Position numbers and translations under genes: made by a program. Positions 9,020 to 17,625 of a stretch of DNA of 64,000 nt are shown here, in pieces. This DNA is from an uncultured Christensenellaceae bacterium (lineage in GTDB: Bacteria; Bacillota; Clostridia; Christensenellales; UBA3700). Below the pieces are notes generated by a model. That model ran no database searches, was not told the origin of the DNA, and saw only the letters and a list, made by a program, of their open reading frames with translations. Numbering within the stretch: position 1 is the stretch's first letter; each line of letters begins with the position of its first letter. The stretch is taken from the NCBI GenBank assembly GCA_944376205.1, contig CALWBV010000005.1, positions 1 to 64,000 on the forward strand, written 5' to 3'.

Positions 9020-9049
9020 ACAATTGAACAACACAATAAAGGGGTAATT

Positions 9050-10687
9050 ATGGAAGAAAATCAAAAGAACATTCCCGTCGCTCCGCAAGCTGACGATAAC
9101 TCGAATGAAGCAGGCGACAAATCAAAGATGTCAAAATGGGAAATCATCGCTTACAGCGGCGGTGAAATCTACGGCGGCGGCTATGCCGCATTGCTCGGAG
9201 TCGTACTCACGTTTTTCCTGACCAACCTTATTCTGGTAGGCATCAAAAATGCAGAACTCTATGCGGCTATAATAATAGTAGTTGCCAAAGTCTGGGATGC
9301 TATATCCGACCCTCTTATGGGCGTAATATCCGACAACACCCGTTCTAAATTAGGCAGACGTCGTCCCTGGATAATCATCGGCGGCGCACTTGTACCCGTT
9401 GCCTTTGCGATAATGTTTTTGCCGTGGGCTAAAGATATCGAGAATCAAGGCTTGAGAATAGCATATGCTTGTTTCGGATACTTCCTGCTTTGCACCGTAA
9501 ACACTATCTCTCAAGTACCCTTTATGTCCTTGAGCGCAGAAATATCCACGGACTTCAAAGAGCGTAACAAAGCAAATTCCATAAAGCTCATCTTCTCAAT
9601 TCTTGCATCCGGCGTATTTTATCTTATCCCTGCCGCAGCTACCGAAGCGTATTCGGCTTACCGCTCACACGAAACTTCAATGTACGGTACTCTCGACGAG
9701 ACGGGATTCTTCCTTATAGTCGCTGTACTGTGCGGAGTTATTTTCGGCGTTGCCACATGTCTTACGGGTATCTTTACAAAAGAACGTACCCCTTACGACA
9801 AAAACGTCAAGAGTACGTTCTCATTCAAAAGTTATGCCGTTCCTCTCAAGAATAAGTCTTACAGATATCACTTGCTCATGTATCTCATGGCATTCGGATG
9901 TTATGACTTTATTTCTGCACTCGTACTCTATTACGTAACAGCCGTCGTACCCAAAATCACTATCTTCGGAATGACTATGAGTTCGCTCTTCATAGTTGCG
10001 CCTATGATGGTAATGGCAGCTATTACCTATCCTATCAATATGAAATTCAAGAGTACGAAAGGCAAACAGTTTGCATACAGATGGGGACTTCCCTTCTACA
10101 TAATCGGTGCAATAGGTCTTGCCGTTTTCCCCAACACCACGAATACCAACATAAGCTGGCTTCTCCTCATATGCTCATGTATAATGGGTATAGGTTTCGG
10201 CGGAGCGCAGATGATGCCCTGGATGATCTTCCCCGATACGCAGGACGTAGCCGAACTCAAAACTGGCGTAAAAGATACGGGATGTTACAGCGGACTTATG
10301 ACATTCACGAGAAAAATAGGCACAGCGCTCGCTCAAAGCATCGTGTTGATAGTCTTGGCTTGCGTAGGTTACAGTGCGTATAACAACGAAATCGTAAACA
10401 ATAAAAACCTTATTGCAGAAGCGGCTGAAAAGGGAGAAACAATAGACACTTCCGGCATGCTTCTCGCCTTCCCCGCAAAAGTTACGATTGCTATAAGAGT
10501 AATGTTTGCAGTTGCCGTTCTCGTATTGATAAGCATAGGAATATGGGCTTCACTCAAATATAAAGTAACAGATAAAAAACTTGCCCGTATCAAATACTTC
10601 CTTGAAAAACAACGTGCAGGAGAAAACGATACTCTTACAGAAGAAGAACAAGCAGAAAGACAAGCGCTTTTGGAGGAACTCGGCTGA
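9050..10687 (+). CDS. GPH-family sugar:cation symporter
   Basis: This 545-residue transporter has about twelve membrane segments, a charged 30-residue cytosolic N-terminus, and the GPH signature around KVWDAISDPLMGVISDNT near residue 85, followed by the basic loop SKLGRRRPW. It resembles the first GPH symporter (3090-4490) only at family level. The start at 9050 is chosen because it follows AAAGGGG and the consensus promoter ends at 9019. The C-terminal 40 residues are acidic and helical. Its stop overlaps the start of the next gene (TGATG), so it is coupled to the alkaline-phosphatase-superfamily enzyme. Confidence 0.9.
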   Translation: MEENQKNIPVAPQADDNSNEAGDKSKMSKWEIIAYSGGEIYGGGYAALLGVVLTFFLTNLILVGIKNAELYAAIIIVVAKVWDAISDPLMGVISDNTRSKLGRRRPWIIIGGALVPVAFAIMFLPWAKDIENQGLRIAYACFGYFLLCTVNTISQVPFMSLSAEISTDFKERNKANSIKLIFSILASGVFYLIPAAATEAYSAYRSHETSMYGTLDETGFFLIVAVLCGVIFGVATCLTGIFTKERTPYDKNVKSTFSFKSYAVPLKNKSYRYHLLMYLMAFGCYDFISALVLYYVTAVVPKITIFGMTMSSLFIVAPMMVMAAITYPINMKFKSTKGKQFAYRWGLPFYIIGAIGLAVFPNTTNTNISWLLLICSCIMGIGFGGAQMMPWMIFPDTQDVAELKTGVKDTGCYSGLMTFTRKIGTALAQSIVLIVLACVGYSAYNNEIVNNKNLIAEAAEKGETIDTSGMLLAFPAKVTIAIRVMFAVAVLVLISIGIWASLKYKVTDKKLARIKYFLEKQRAGENDTLTEEEQAERQALLEELG

Positions 10688-11517
10688 TGAAAAAGCAATT
10701 TAGCGAACAAGATTTTCACTCGATGCCGCTCACGCATCTTACGGGTGCGCTTTGCAAAATCATGAATGTCCAAGCTCCTAAGCACAGCGAAGGCGTCAAT
10801 GAGCCTCTATGCGATTATGTAATGCAACAGACAGACGGCAGAGGCGTAGACAGAGTGCTTATGTTCAATCCCGACGCAATAGGCACTTACACTTATAAAA
10901 AATATTCCGACAAATTCGATATCGTAAAACAATATGCGCCTTTCGAATCGGATATGTTGACGGTCTTTCCGCCCAAAACTCCCGTATGTTTCGGAAGCAT
11001 GTACACAGGTGCGTCTCCTGAAGTCCACGGCATACAGCATTACGAAAAACCCGTCATAAAAATAGATTCCGTATTCGACGCTCTCATCCGCAGCGGTAAA
11101 AAGCCCTGCATTGTCGCCGTCAAAAATTCCAGTATGGCAAAGATTTTTCTTCAAAGAGATATGGATTACTATTTAGAGGACTATGACAACGAAGCCGTCA
11201 CACGTGCAATCTCTCTCATAAAAGAAGACAAATACGATTTTATATGCGTATATAATCAGGAGTTTGACGACGTAATGCACCGCTCTCACCCCGATTCCAA
11301 GCGCTCGCAAAAAGCAATCGACCATTATAACGCTTCTATGCAACTCCTCGCACAAGCCGTCAAAGAGAATTGGAAAAACCACGACACTCTTATAGGCTAT
11401 GCGCCCGACCACGGCACTCACAGAGAATGGTATCTTTTGGGACAGCACGGTAAAAACATACCTCGAGATATGAACATAACGCATTTTTACGGCGTTATTC
11501 CAAAACAAACCAATTAA
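10687..11517 (+). CDS. Alkaline phosphatase superfamily phosphohydrolase
   Basis: This 276-residue protein has the metal and nucleophile blocks of the nucleotide pyrophosphatase/phosphodiesterase branch of the superfamily. They are Asp in FNPDAIG (D63), a Thr in the position of the nucleophile in PPKTPVCFGSMYTG (T98), TGASPEVHGI (108-117), EFDDVMHRSH (192-201), APDHG (229-233) and LGQHGK (241-246). It is shorter than typical members (about 400 or more), lacking cap insertions. No signal peptide is present, so it acts in the cytosol. Coupling to a GPH symporter suggests cleavage of an imported phosphoester or phosphonate, but the substrate is unknown. The terminator lies at 11531-11560. Confidence 0.8.
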   Translation: MKKQFSEQDFHSMPLTHLTGALCKIMNVQAPKHSEGVNEPLCDYVMQQTDGRGVDRVLMFNPDAIGTYTYKKYSDKFDIVKQYAPFESDMLTVFPPKTPVCFGSMYTGASPEVHGIQHYEKPVIKIDSVFDALIRSGKKPCIVAVKNSSMAKIFLQRDMDYYLEDYDNEAVTRAISLIKEDKYDFICVYNQEFDDVMHRSHPDSKRSQKAIDHYNASMQLLAQAVKENWKNHDTLIGYAPDHGTHREWYLLGQHGKNIPRDMNITHFYGVIPKQTN

Positions 11518-11530
11518 ACCTTTACGACGC

Positions 11531-11560
11531 AAAAGTCCGCATAAAATTGCGGACTTTTTT
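11531..11560 (+). terminator. Terminator of GPH-phosphohydrolase operon
   Basis: A perfect stem AAAAGTCCGC/GCGGACTTTT with an eight-base loop is followed by T residues. Confidence 0.85.
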
Positions 11561-11759
11561 CTCTCATAGCTCTTCTATATCGGCAAAACAAACTTCAATT
11601 GACATAAACCGCAAACTCACTCTTTGTACTTTTTTCGACTTTTATGCGGCATACAGGGAGTTTGTTATAATATAAACAAACATTTTTATTGTTTATAACA
11701 ATATCGTCGCAAATTAATGGGATTTTATATCATAAAATGTTAAAAAAAACACTTCGGTA

Positions 11760-11788
11760 TTGACAAAATAAAACTATTAATGTTTAAT
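11760..11788 (+). promoter_or_regulatory. Promoter predicting a leaderless mRNA
   Basis: TTGACA (11760-11765), a 17-base spacer and TTTAAT (11783-11788) end six bases before the ATG at 11795, so transcription should begin at that ATG. Confidence 0.55.
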
Positions 11789-11794
11789 AGAATT

Positions 11795-12496
11795 ATGGAA
11801 GTATTGCTCGGTGTTTTGATGGCAGTTTGCCTCGTTATGGGTGTACTCAAAAGTTACTCCCGCAACAAAAATTATCTCGAATACGAATTGCTCTTCAAAA
11901 CTTGCGGTTCGTTGAGTTTCGTATGTCTCGGCATACTTTCTTTCTATATCTCCGACACCCCCAATACGCAATATGCGCTTGCCGTCATAATAGCGCTTAT
12001 ACTCGGAATGTTGGGCGATATTTTTCTGTGTCTTTACGATATTCTCGTCATTCCCAAGCGCAAAGACTTCGTACAGTATGTGGGCGTAACATTCTTTTTC
12101 CTCGGACATATATGTTATATGTTCAATTTCCTCTCGCTCGAACCTCTCAAATTGTATCTCATCCCCTGCGTAATCATAATGCCCGTCATTTATCTGATAC
12201 TTGCAGGGCTTAAAAAAGTTCAGACAAATGCTTTGCAAAACGTCTTTCTTACTATATACTTTTTAGCGCTCAACCTTATTCTGGTATCGTCGGTAAATCT
12301 CCTTATCGTCAGAGGCGATTACGCCTTCCCTATTCTCGTGCTTGCGGCAAGCGTATTGTTTATATCTTCGGATATAGTGTTGGGCTTGTCCTGGTTTGCT
12401 CCCTCGGCAAAACTTCACAAAAATTACGATTTCTATATCATACTCAGCTATTTCATCGCTCAATGTCTATATGCGATATCCATCTATTTTGTATGA
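11795..12496 (+). CDS. YhhN/TMEM86-like membrane protein (lysoplasmalogenase family)
   Basis: This is a 233-residue protein of about eight hydrophobic helices. Conserved motifs of the YhhN family are visible: LGMLGDIFLCLYD, FFLGHICYMFNF and LFISSDIVLG, whose Asp and His residues form the presumed active site. Eukaryotic relatives hydrolyse the vinyl ether bond of lysoplasmalogens; bacterial function is less certain. Another ATG lies at 11780, but it falls inside the spacer of the promoter at 11760-11788 and neither has a ribosome site. The ATG at 11795 fits a leaderless transcript. It is monocistronic, facing the zinc-ribbon gene across a terminator. Confidence 0.75.
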   Translation: MEVLLGVLMAVCLVMGVLKSYSRNKNYLEYELLFKTCGSLSFVCLGILSFYISDTPNTQYALAVIIALILGMLGDIFLCLYDILVIPKRKDFVQYVGVTFFFLGHICYMFNFLSLEPLKLYLIPCVIIMPVIYLILAGLKKVQTNALQNVFLTIYFLALNLILVSSVNLLIVRGDYAFPILVLAASVLFISSDIVLGLSWFAPSAKLHKNYDFYIILSYFIAQCLYAISIYFV

Positions 12497-12585
12497 TAAG
12501 ACTTTGCAAAACAACTAATAAAACTATTTTCAACCAACTGCTCAATAAATCACGATACACAACCGTCGCATAAATCATATAAAAA

Positions 12586-12603
12586 AGACGCCTCGCGGCG
12601 TCT
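12586..12603. terminator. Intrinsic terminator between converging genes
   Basis: The stem AGACGCC/GGCGTCT with a TCGC loop is preceded by six A (a U-tract for the minus-strand zinc-ribbon gene) and followed by a weaker T-rich run for the plus strand. Confidence 0.75.
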
Positions 12604-12646
12604 ATATTTTTATATTTCTACTCTTATTATTCTGACAGATTTTGTC

Positions 12647-12967
12647 TTACATATACGCCACGCCCATCAAGAACATCGCAAGATAACATATAAGCACGAG
12701 AAGCACTATCATTATCCATATTATAAGTCCGTTGAAACTGTTTTTCATTATGACTTTGAAAAACACGGGATACCTCTTTTTCATGCACATTCCAATGATA
12801 AAACCGACAAAAGGGATAACAAGCGCCGTAAGTATCAAAAATCTTACCAGGTGCACGTTGAGAATTTCAATTGCCTTTTTATCGGGGTTGTACAACGGCT
12901 CGCCGCAATATGGACATATCACCATATCTTTGTCCACGTCTCTGCCGCATTTAGGACACTGTTTCAT
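12647..12967 (-). CDS. Zinc-ribbon membrane protein of unknown function
   Basis: This 106-residue protein begins with a four-cysteine zinc ribbon, CPKCG at 4-8 and CPYCG at 18-22, followed by two hydrophobic segments at about 42-63 and 80-104 separated by a short basic loop (KKRYPVFFK). Such zinc-ribbon plus membrane-helix proteins are common in Bacillota and have no agreed role. There is no clear ribosome site upstream. It is a single gene between converging and tandem terminators. Confidence 0.7.
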   Translation of the reverse strand: MKQCPKCGRDVDKDMVICPYCGEPLYNPDKKAIEILNVHLVRFLILTALVIPFVGFIIGMCMKKRYPVFFKVIMKNSFNGLIIWIMIVLLVLICYLAMFLMGVAYM

Positions 12968-13007
12968 ATATTTATTCTAGCATCAATCTGCTTTTCCGTC
13001 AATAAAA

Positions 13008-13030
13008 AAGCTCCCGCATTACGGGAGCTT
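13008..13030 (-). terminator. Terminator of proS
   Basis: The stem AAGCTCCCG/CGGGAGCTT has a five-base loop and, read on the minus strand, is followed by six U. Confidence 0.85.
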
Positions 13031-13058
13031 GATTTGTACTAATCCTCAAAGCACTAAA

Positions 13059-14801
13059 TCAATTGCATTTCTTTTCTACTTCAGCATTGATTTTATCAAG
13101 TTCGTCTTTGATAAGCTTCTTTACGACTTCAACCGCATCTGCAAAAGGATATCTTGTACTCTCTTTTGTACTTCTGATCGTAATTTCCACTTCGTCGTTT
13201 GCGAGACTCTTGGGCGATACGACTATTCTTATAGGCATACCCATGAGGTCAGCGTCGTTAAACTTGATGCCTGCCGCCGTATCTCTGTCGTCAAAGAGTA
13301 CGTCAACTCCTGCTTTTTTGAGACTGTCATACAATTCGTAAGACTTCTTTGCGACATCTTCGTTATCGATTCTCAAAGGACACATATGTACCTGCCAAGG
13401 CGCAACCGTCATAGGAAGCACGAGTCCCTTGTCGTCACCCGATTCCTGTGCGATAGAAGCGATTGCTCTGCCTACGCCTATTCCGTAACAACCCATGATA
13501 GGATTGAAAAGCGTACCGTCTGCCGCTGCTACGGTCATTCCCATGGACTTGGTATATTTAACGCCAAGCTGGAAGATGTTGCCTATTTCGATACCGTTTT
13601 CAATTCTCAACTTACCTCCGCAGACTGGACATATGTCACCTTCTCTTACTTTGGATATATCATAAAATTCGGCATCGGGCATATCTCTTTTGAAGTTGAA
13701 TCCCGTGTAATGATATTCGGGCTTGTTTGCACCGATAACGAGAGAGTTTACGTCTTTAAGCGATTTGTCATATACGGTAATGATGCTCTTGTCGAGATTA
13801 TAGGGGCCTATGTTGCCGCATGCGATTATTTCGCTTACGCCGCCGTCATAGGGCACGATATCCTTTTTAAGAACCTTTTTGAGTTTTGCTTCATTGACTT
13901 CGAGGTCGCCTCTCGTAAATGCGATAACGACTTCTTCACTGTTACCTTTGACCGCAAAAACAACTGCTTTGCATGAAAATTCCGCTTTCTTGCCGAGACG
14001 GTTGCATACTTCCTCGATAGTTTTGTCATCACCCGTAAACACTTCCTGCAAGGGCTCGATTTCGCATTTAGCTTCGTTGATTTTGCCTTCGGCAACTTCC
14101 ATATTCGCTCTGTAATCGCAATCGTTGCAAAGTACGATACTGTCTTCGCCGACTTCTGTCAAAAGCATAAATTCATGTGCTATGCTGCCGCCCATCATAC
14201 CGCTGTCGGACTTGATATCGATAAAGTTTTTAAGACCTATTCTTCTAAAAATTCTGTTGTAAGCGTTGAAAACCTTGTAATAATATTCTTCGAGGTCCTC
14301 TTTAGTCGTATGGAAAGAGTATGCGTCTTTCATGGTGAATTCTCTTACTCTGATAAGTCCGCCTCTCGCACGTGCTTCGTCTCTGAATTTCGTCTGTATC
14401 TGATAAATCATCATAGGCAGTTGAGCATAGCTGCTTACGATATGGTTGGCAAGATGAACAGCCGCCTCCTCGTGCGTCATACCGAGAAGCATATCTCTGT
14501 TGTTTCTGTCCTTGAATCTTACCATTTCGCTTCCGATTGTGTTGTATCTGTCCGAAAGTTCCCACAATTCTCTGGGCATTACGACAGGGAAAAGTACTTC
14601 CTGACCGTCAAGCGCATCCATCTCTTCACGAATAATATTCTGGATTTTCTGACTCATCTTCTGACAAGGCATAGTCATCGTATAAATACCCCCGGCAACC
14701 TGTTTGATAAATCCCGCTCTCGAGAGAAGAATATGGCTTTTGATTTTTGCGTCCTGGGGAGCGTCTTTCGTACGTTCGCAGACCAACTTGCTGAGTAACA
14801 T
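13059..14801 (-). CDS. proS: Prolyl-tRNA synthetase (bacterial type)
   Basis: This 580-residue class II synthetase charges tRNA-Pro. Motif 2 (FRDEARARGGLIRVREFTM) lies at about residues 139-157, motif 1 around GIYTMTMPCQ, and motif 3 in GCYGIGVGRAIASIAQ near 440. The region between about 220 and 400 is the YbaK-like editing insertion that marks the bacterial (ProS type 1) form. The C-terminal anticodon-binding domain begins near 465. A TTGCTT-N17-TAAAAT promoter lies at 14838-14866. I found no T-box element in the leader, although GCATAT repeats lie further upstream. Confidence 0.95.
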   Translation of the reverse strand: MLLSKLVCERTKDAPQDAKIKSHILLSRAGFIKQVAGGIYTMTMPCQKMSQKIQNIIREEMDALDGQEVLFPVVMPRELWELSDRYNTIGSEMVRFKDRNNRDMLLGMTHEEAAVHLANHIVSSYAQLPMMIYQIQTKFRDEARARGGLIRVREFTMKDAYSFHTTKEDLEEYYYKVFNAYNRIFRRIGLKNFIDIKSDSGMMGGSIAHEFMLLTEVGEDSIVLCNDCDYRANMEVAEGKINEAKCEIEPLQEVFTGDDKTIEEVCNRLGKKAEFSCKAVVFAVKGNSEEVVIAFTRGDLEVNEAKLKKVLKKDIVPYDGGVSEIIACGNIGPYNLDKSIITVYDKSLKDVNSLVIGANKPEYHYTGFNFKRDMPDAEFYDISKVREGDICPVCGGKLRIENGIEIGNIFQLGVKYTKSMGMTVAAADGTLFNPIMGCYGIGVGRAIASIAQESGDDKGLVLPMTVAPWQVHMCPLRIDNEDVAKKSYELYDSLKKAGVDVLFDDRDTAAGIKFNDADLMGMPIRIVVSPKSLANDEVEITIRSTKESTRYPFADAVEVVKKLIKDELDKINAEVEKKCN

Positions 14802-14837
14802 CTTAATACCTCGTATAAAATTGTTTAATTCTTTGTT

Positions 14838-14866
14838 ATTTTAGCATATACGCCCGACAAAAGCAA
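14838..14866 (-). promoter_or_regulatory. Promoter of proS
   Basis: On the minus strand TTGCTT (14861-14866) and TAAAAT (14838-14843) are separated by 17 bases, about 37 bases upstream of the proS ATG. Confidence 0.6.
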
Positions 14867-14888
14867 GTATAAGACAAACATGCGAATA

Positions 14889-14916
14889 AAAAAATAATAC
14901 TGCCCTTTGAGGGTAT
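14889..14916 (-). terminator. Possible terminator of ferritin-like gene
   Basis: Read on the minus strand, AATAC pairs with GTATT around a small internal hairpin, followed by ATTTTTTT. The stem is short and bulged, so this is a weak call. Confidence 0.4.
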
Positions 14917-14948
14917 TTTTGCTTGCCGAAGTACGTATGCACACCGTC

Positions 14949-15034
14949 GCATATCTGCATATGCGTACCTATTCACCTGTATATATGCAAAATTGCGCAT
15001 ATTTTCTCATGTATAGTTGAAGATATGCGCATAT
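14949..15034. repeat. Cluster of GCATAT/ATATGC hexamers
   Basis: Within 86 bases there are at least six copies of GCATAT or its complement, including palindromes GCATATGC (14957-14964) and ATATGCGCATAT (15023-15034). The cluster lies 80-200 bases upstream of the proS promoter and just downstream of the ferritin-like gene. It may be a multi-site operator; no regulator can be named. Confidence 0.4.
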
Positions 15035-15060
15035 TGAGTAATTTTGATTTTAAGGTTTAA

Positions 15061-16302
15061 TCACAAAAACGTCAACGACGTATTGTCTTTTTGTCTGTTT
15101 TGCAAAGCCTCTACGGGATGTTGTGCAATCTGATAGCGGTAATCTATGCCCTTCTTGGAGATATAATCGTCTATGACCCTGTGAGAAGGAGTCTGCTTTT
15201 TGCGTGGATTGACAATATCCTGATAGACAAAATAATCCGCATCCGACGGCAACTCTTCCACATTGATATACCCTTCTCTGTCGGCGGTAAGGTCTATCGT
15301 ATTGTTGAGAAGATTGCGAATATAATCCTTGTGCGAACAGAATCCCAAAAGCGAAGGAAATTCACCGTCGGGAATTACTTGACGGTATTCTTTTTTGTCA
15401 TACTTCTCAAGAAGTTTACGCGCTATGTTGAGATGGCACAATTCCTGTTCGAAAAATTCTTCCCACATGAGTTTTATTCTGTCGTCTTTTTCACCCTGAT
15501 AACACGAATAATAGAGATAGGCTTCGCAATATTCGTGCATGAGAAGATTTTCAAGAGGAGTGGCTGTCGTATCGAGAAGCGAACCGTAATGCGAAACGTG
15601 CTGTTCCTCTATCATGGCTATCTCGTTGTAAAGTTCTCTGCCTAAAGACGATCCGCCGTAAAAAGCTCCTACGTTCATATAATAGTTCATCGTCTGTTGT
15701 TCGGCAGCGGTGATAGTCATTACGTTGAGGATAGTAGAGAGTTGCGATTCCTTGGAAGATATGTGATTTTTAATACTGTCGTAAGGATGACGGTGTTCGG
15801 CAAGAGTGGGGCGCCCCGGCATTATTTCCGCATACTCGCCCACAAGTCTTTGCGCCTTGACTCCCTGTTCCATCTCGAGCAAATCGGCATAGCGGTAAAG
15901 ATGGTCAAAGTCTTCGAGCAATGCAAAATCCAGCGCCTGCTTGACATAAGGATTACTTTCCTTGCAAGCAAGTTCCGCCGTAAGATCCACGGCAAGATGT
16001 TCGTATCCGATGGTATGCTCGAGTATATTTTCGTTTTGAGGTTTTAAGGAAGCTATGCGCTTTTGCTGTTGAGCTTCGCTTCGTCTTATTGCCGCAAGAT
16101 TTCTGCGAATGTCGTTGTTTGAACACATTCTCGAAAAGCGGTGCGAGAAGTTTACCGCTTCAAATTCGGTACCGTTCATAAGGATAATGCGAAGTTTCGT
16201 ATAGGGATCAGTCTGCTCTTTGTCATAGGATTTAGAAGAAAGCTTGCTCAAAGAACAATAACATTTTTCTATATCCGAAATATTTTGTTCAAAAGGATTC
16301 AT
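15061..16302 (-). CDS. Ferritin-like di-iron protein of unknown function
   Basis: This 413-residue cytosolic protein has two helical regions with ferritin-like spacing of ligands. The first region (about 94-145) has EHTIGYEH and LLEDFDHLYRY; the second (about 200-325) has TAAEQQTMNYY, IEEQHVSHY, HEYCEAYLYY and FFEQELCHLNIARKL, giving a full E, ExxH, E, ExxH set. The ends resemble no family I recognise. Start at 16302 is chosen because GGAGGTAATT precedes it; an in-frame codon at 16416 would overlap a separate small ORF. A role in oxygen, peroxide or iron handling is inference from the fold. Confidence 0.65.
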   Translation of the reverse strand: MNPFEQNISDIEKCYCSLSKLSSKSYDKEQTDPYTKLRIILMNGTEFEAVNFSHRFSRMCSNNDIRRNLAAIRRSEAQQQKRIASLKPQNENILEHTIGYEHLAVDLTAELACKESNPYVKQALDFALLEDFDHLYRYADLLEMEQGVKAQRLVGEYAEIMPGRPTLAEHRHPYDSIKNHISSKESQLSTILNVMTITAAEQQTMNYYMNVGAFYGGSSLGRELYNEIAMIEEQHVSHYGSLLDTTATPLENLLMHEYCEAYLYYSCYQGEKDDRIKLMWEEFFEQELCHLNIARKLLEKYDKKEYRQVIPDGEFPSLLGFCSHKDYIRNLLNNTIDLTADREGYINVEELPSDADYFVYQDIVNPRKKQTPSHRVIDDYISKKGIDYRYQIAQHPVEALQNRQKDNTSLTFL

Positions 16303-16327
16303 AATTACCTCCAAAGTGATATTAATG

Positions 16328-16459
16328 TCAATTGTTGACCCGTTTTTGTATTTTAAGACATGCTTTTTTAATTTTTTCAGGCACAAACCGTCTACGCAAC
16401 GTTTTTCCGTGGTCAACGCAAAACAGAGCTTTAGCTTCCCCGTTTTCTTGAATCGTCAT
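16328..16459 (-). CDS. Possible 43-residue basic small protein
   Basis: A short frame of 43 codons begins at an ATG preceded by AAAGGA with eight-base spacing and ends 25 bases before the ferritin-like start. The product is basic, with Cys14 in ALFCVDHGK and a C-terminal KIKKACLKIQKR helix. It is out of frame with any N-terminal extension of the downstream gene. No family is recognised. It could be a genuine small partner protein or a leader ORF coupling translation to the ferritin-like gene. Confidence 0.45.
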   Translation of the reverse strand: MTIQENGEAKALFCVDHGKTLRRRFVPEKIKKACLKIQKRVNN

Positions 16460-16800
16460 AATTTTATTCCTTTGATTGTTTGTCTTTTCACAAACATTGA
16501 GCATCGTTAGTTTGATTCTGAAAGTTGTAATAATCTTTTTTACGATAAAAACATTGCTTGATATTTACGTGAATTATCGTCATAGATACTGAAAATAACG
16601 CTTTACTGCTTGCAAAGCGATATTTTTAGCGCTGTAAACAAGACTCTCGAATGCATCCGATTTTTCTATCGAAGCCTGACGATAAAATAAAATTTATTTT
16701 ATGTTTTGTCAAAATTTATGGCGAAAACACTTTTTATTTAATTGATTTAGTGATAGAATAAGAATGCCGTAAAGGTTACTATTTTTTTAAGGAGTAAGCA
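16460..16800. other. Divergent intergenic region
   Basis: This region separates the minus-strand ferritin-like operon from the plus-strand transketolase operon and must hold both promoters. It is AT-rich. I see a GCTTTACTGCTTGCAAAGC imperfect hairpin near 16600-16620 and no credible ORF. I could not settle on a well-spaced promoter pair. Confidence 0.4.
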
Positions 16801-17625
16801 ATGAACAGCGAAAAGTTGCAAGTTCTTCAGTCCAAAGCTCTCGACATCCGCAAACTTACCGTTGAAATGATCGGACGTCTCGGCGTAGGACACATCGGCG
16901 GCGCACTCAGTATAGTAGATTTGCTGACAGTGCTCTATTACGATATAGCAAACGTCGACCCTAAAAATCCCCAAAATCCCGACAGAGACAGAATAGTACT
17001 CTCCAAAGGACACGCAGGTCCCGCTCTTTACAGCGTACTTGCCGACAAAGGATATTTCCCCATCGAGGAAATCAAAACCCTCAATCAACCCGGTACGAAA
17101 CTTCCCTCTCACTGCGACATGAACAAGACTATCGGTATCGATATGACCGCAGGTTCTTTGGGACAAGGTTTGAGCTGCGCAATAGGTATGGCTCTCGCCG
17201 CAAAAATCGACAAGAAAGATTATAAGGTATTCTGCATAATGGGCGACGGCGAATCACAGGAAGGACAAGTCTGGGAAGCTCTTATGTACGCAGGCAATAT
17301 GGGACTTGACAACCTCGTAATATTTATCGACAACAACGGTATGCAAATCGACGGCATGACTAAAGATATCAACTCTATCGAACCTCTTGACGAAAAAGGC
17401 AATGCTTTCAATCTGCATACACAGAGAATAAACGGACACGATTTCGAAGCTATCGAAAACGCTATCAATACTGCTCTCGATACAAAGGGCAAGTGTTCTT
17501 TGATAGTTATGGATACCGTAAAAGGCTACGGAGTCGACTGGGTAGCCAGCAAAGGTTACGGATGTCACTCGATGTCTATTTCGGAAGAACAATGGCGTAA
17601 CTTCTGCCAAAAGGAGAGAGACTGA
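16801..17625 (+). CDS. Transketolase, N-terminal subunit
   Basis: This 274-residue protein is the thiamine-diphosphate-binding (PP) half of a split transketolase. Substrate-binding HIGGALSIVDLL lies at about 37-48, the conserved SKGHAGPALY at about 70-79, and the ThDP/magnesium motif GDGESQEGQVWEAL at about 147-160, followed by the metal Asn in IDNNGMQIDG. Transketolase moves two-carbon units in the non-oxidative pentose phosphate pathway. The two-gene form is common in Clostridia and archaea. The start follows AAGGAGTAAGCA. The stop overlaps the start of the second subunit (TGATG). Confidence 0.93.
   Translation: MNSEKLQVLQSKALDIRKLTVEMIGRLGVGHIGGALSIVDLLTVLYYDIANVDPKNPQNPDRDRIVLSKGHAGPALYSVLADKGYFPIEEIKTLNQPGTKLPSHCDMNKTIGIDMTAGSLGQGLSCAIGMALAAKIDKKDYKVFCIMGDGESQEGQVWEALMYAGNMGLDNLVIFIDNNGMQIDGMTKDINSIEPLDEKGNAFNLHTQRINGHDFEAIENAINTALDTKGKCSLIVMDTVKGYGVDWVASKGYGCHSMSISEEQWRNFCQKERD

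Noticed and set aside
8996-9049. An N-terminal extension of the second GPH symporter starting at 8996
   Set aside because: The ATG lies at the end of the -35 hexamer of a consensus promoter, and a ribosome site supports the start at 9050.
16303-16416. A longer ferritin-like protein starting at 16416
   Set aside because: The extension lacks a ribosome site and overlaps a separate small ORF in another frame; GGAGG directly precedes 16302.
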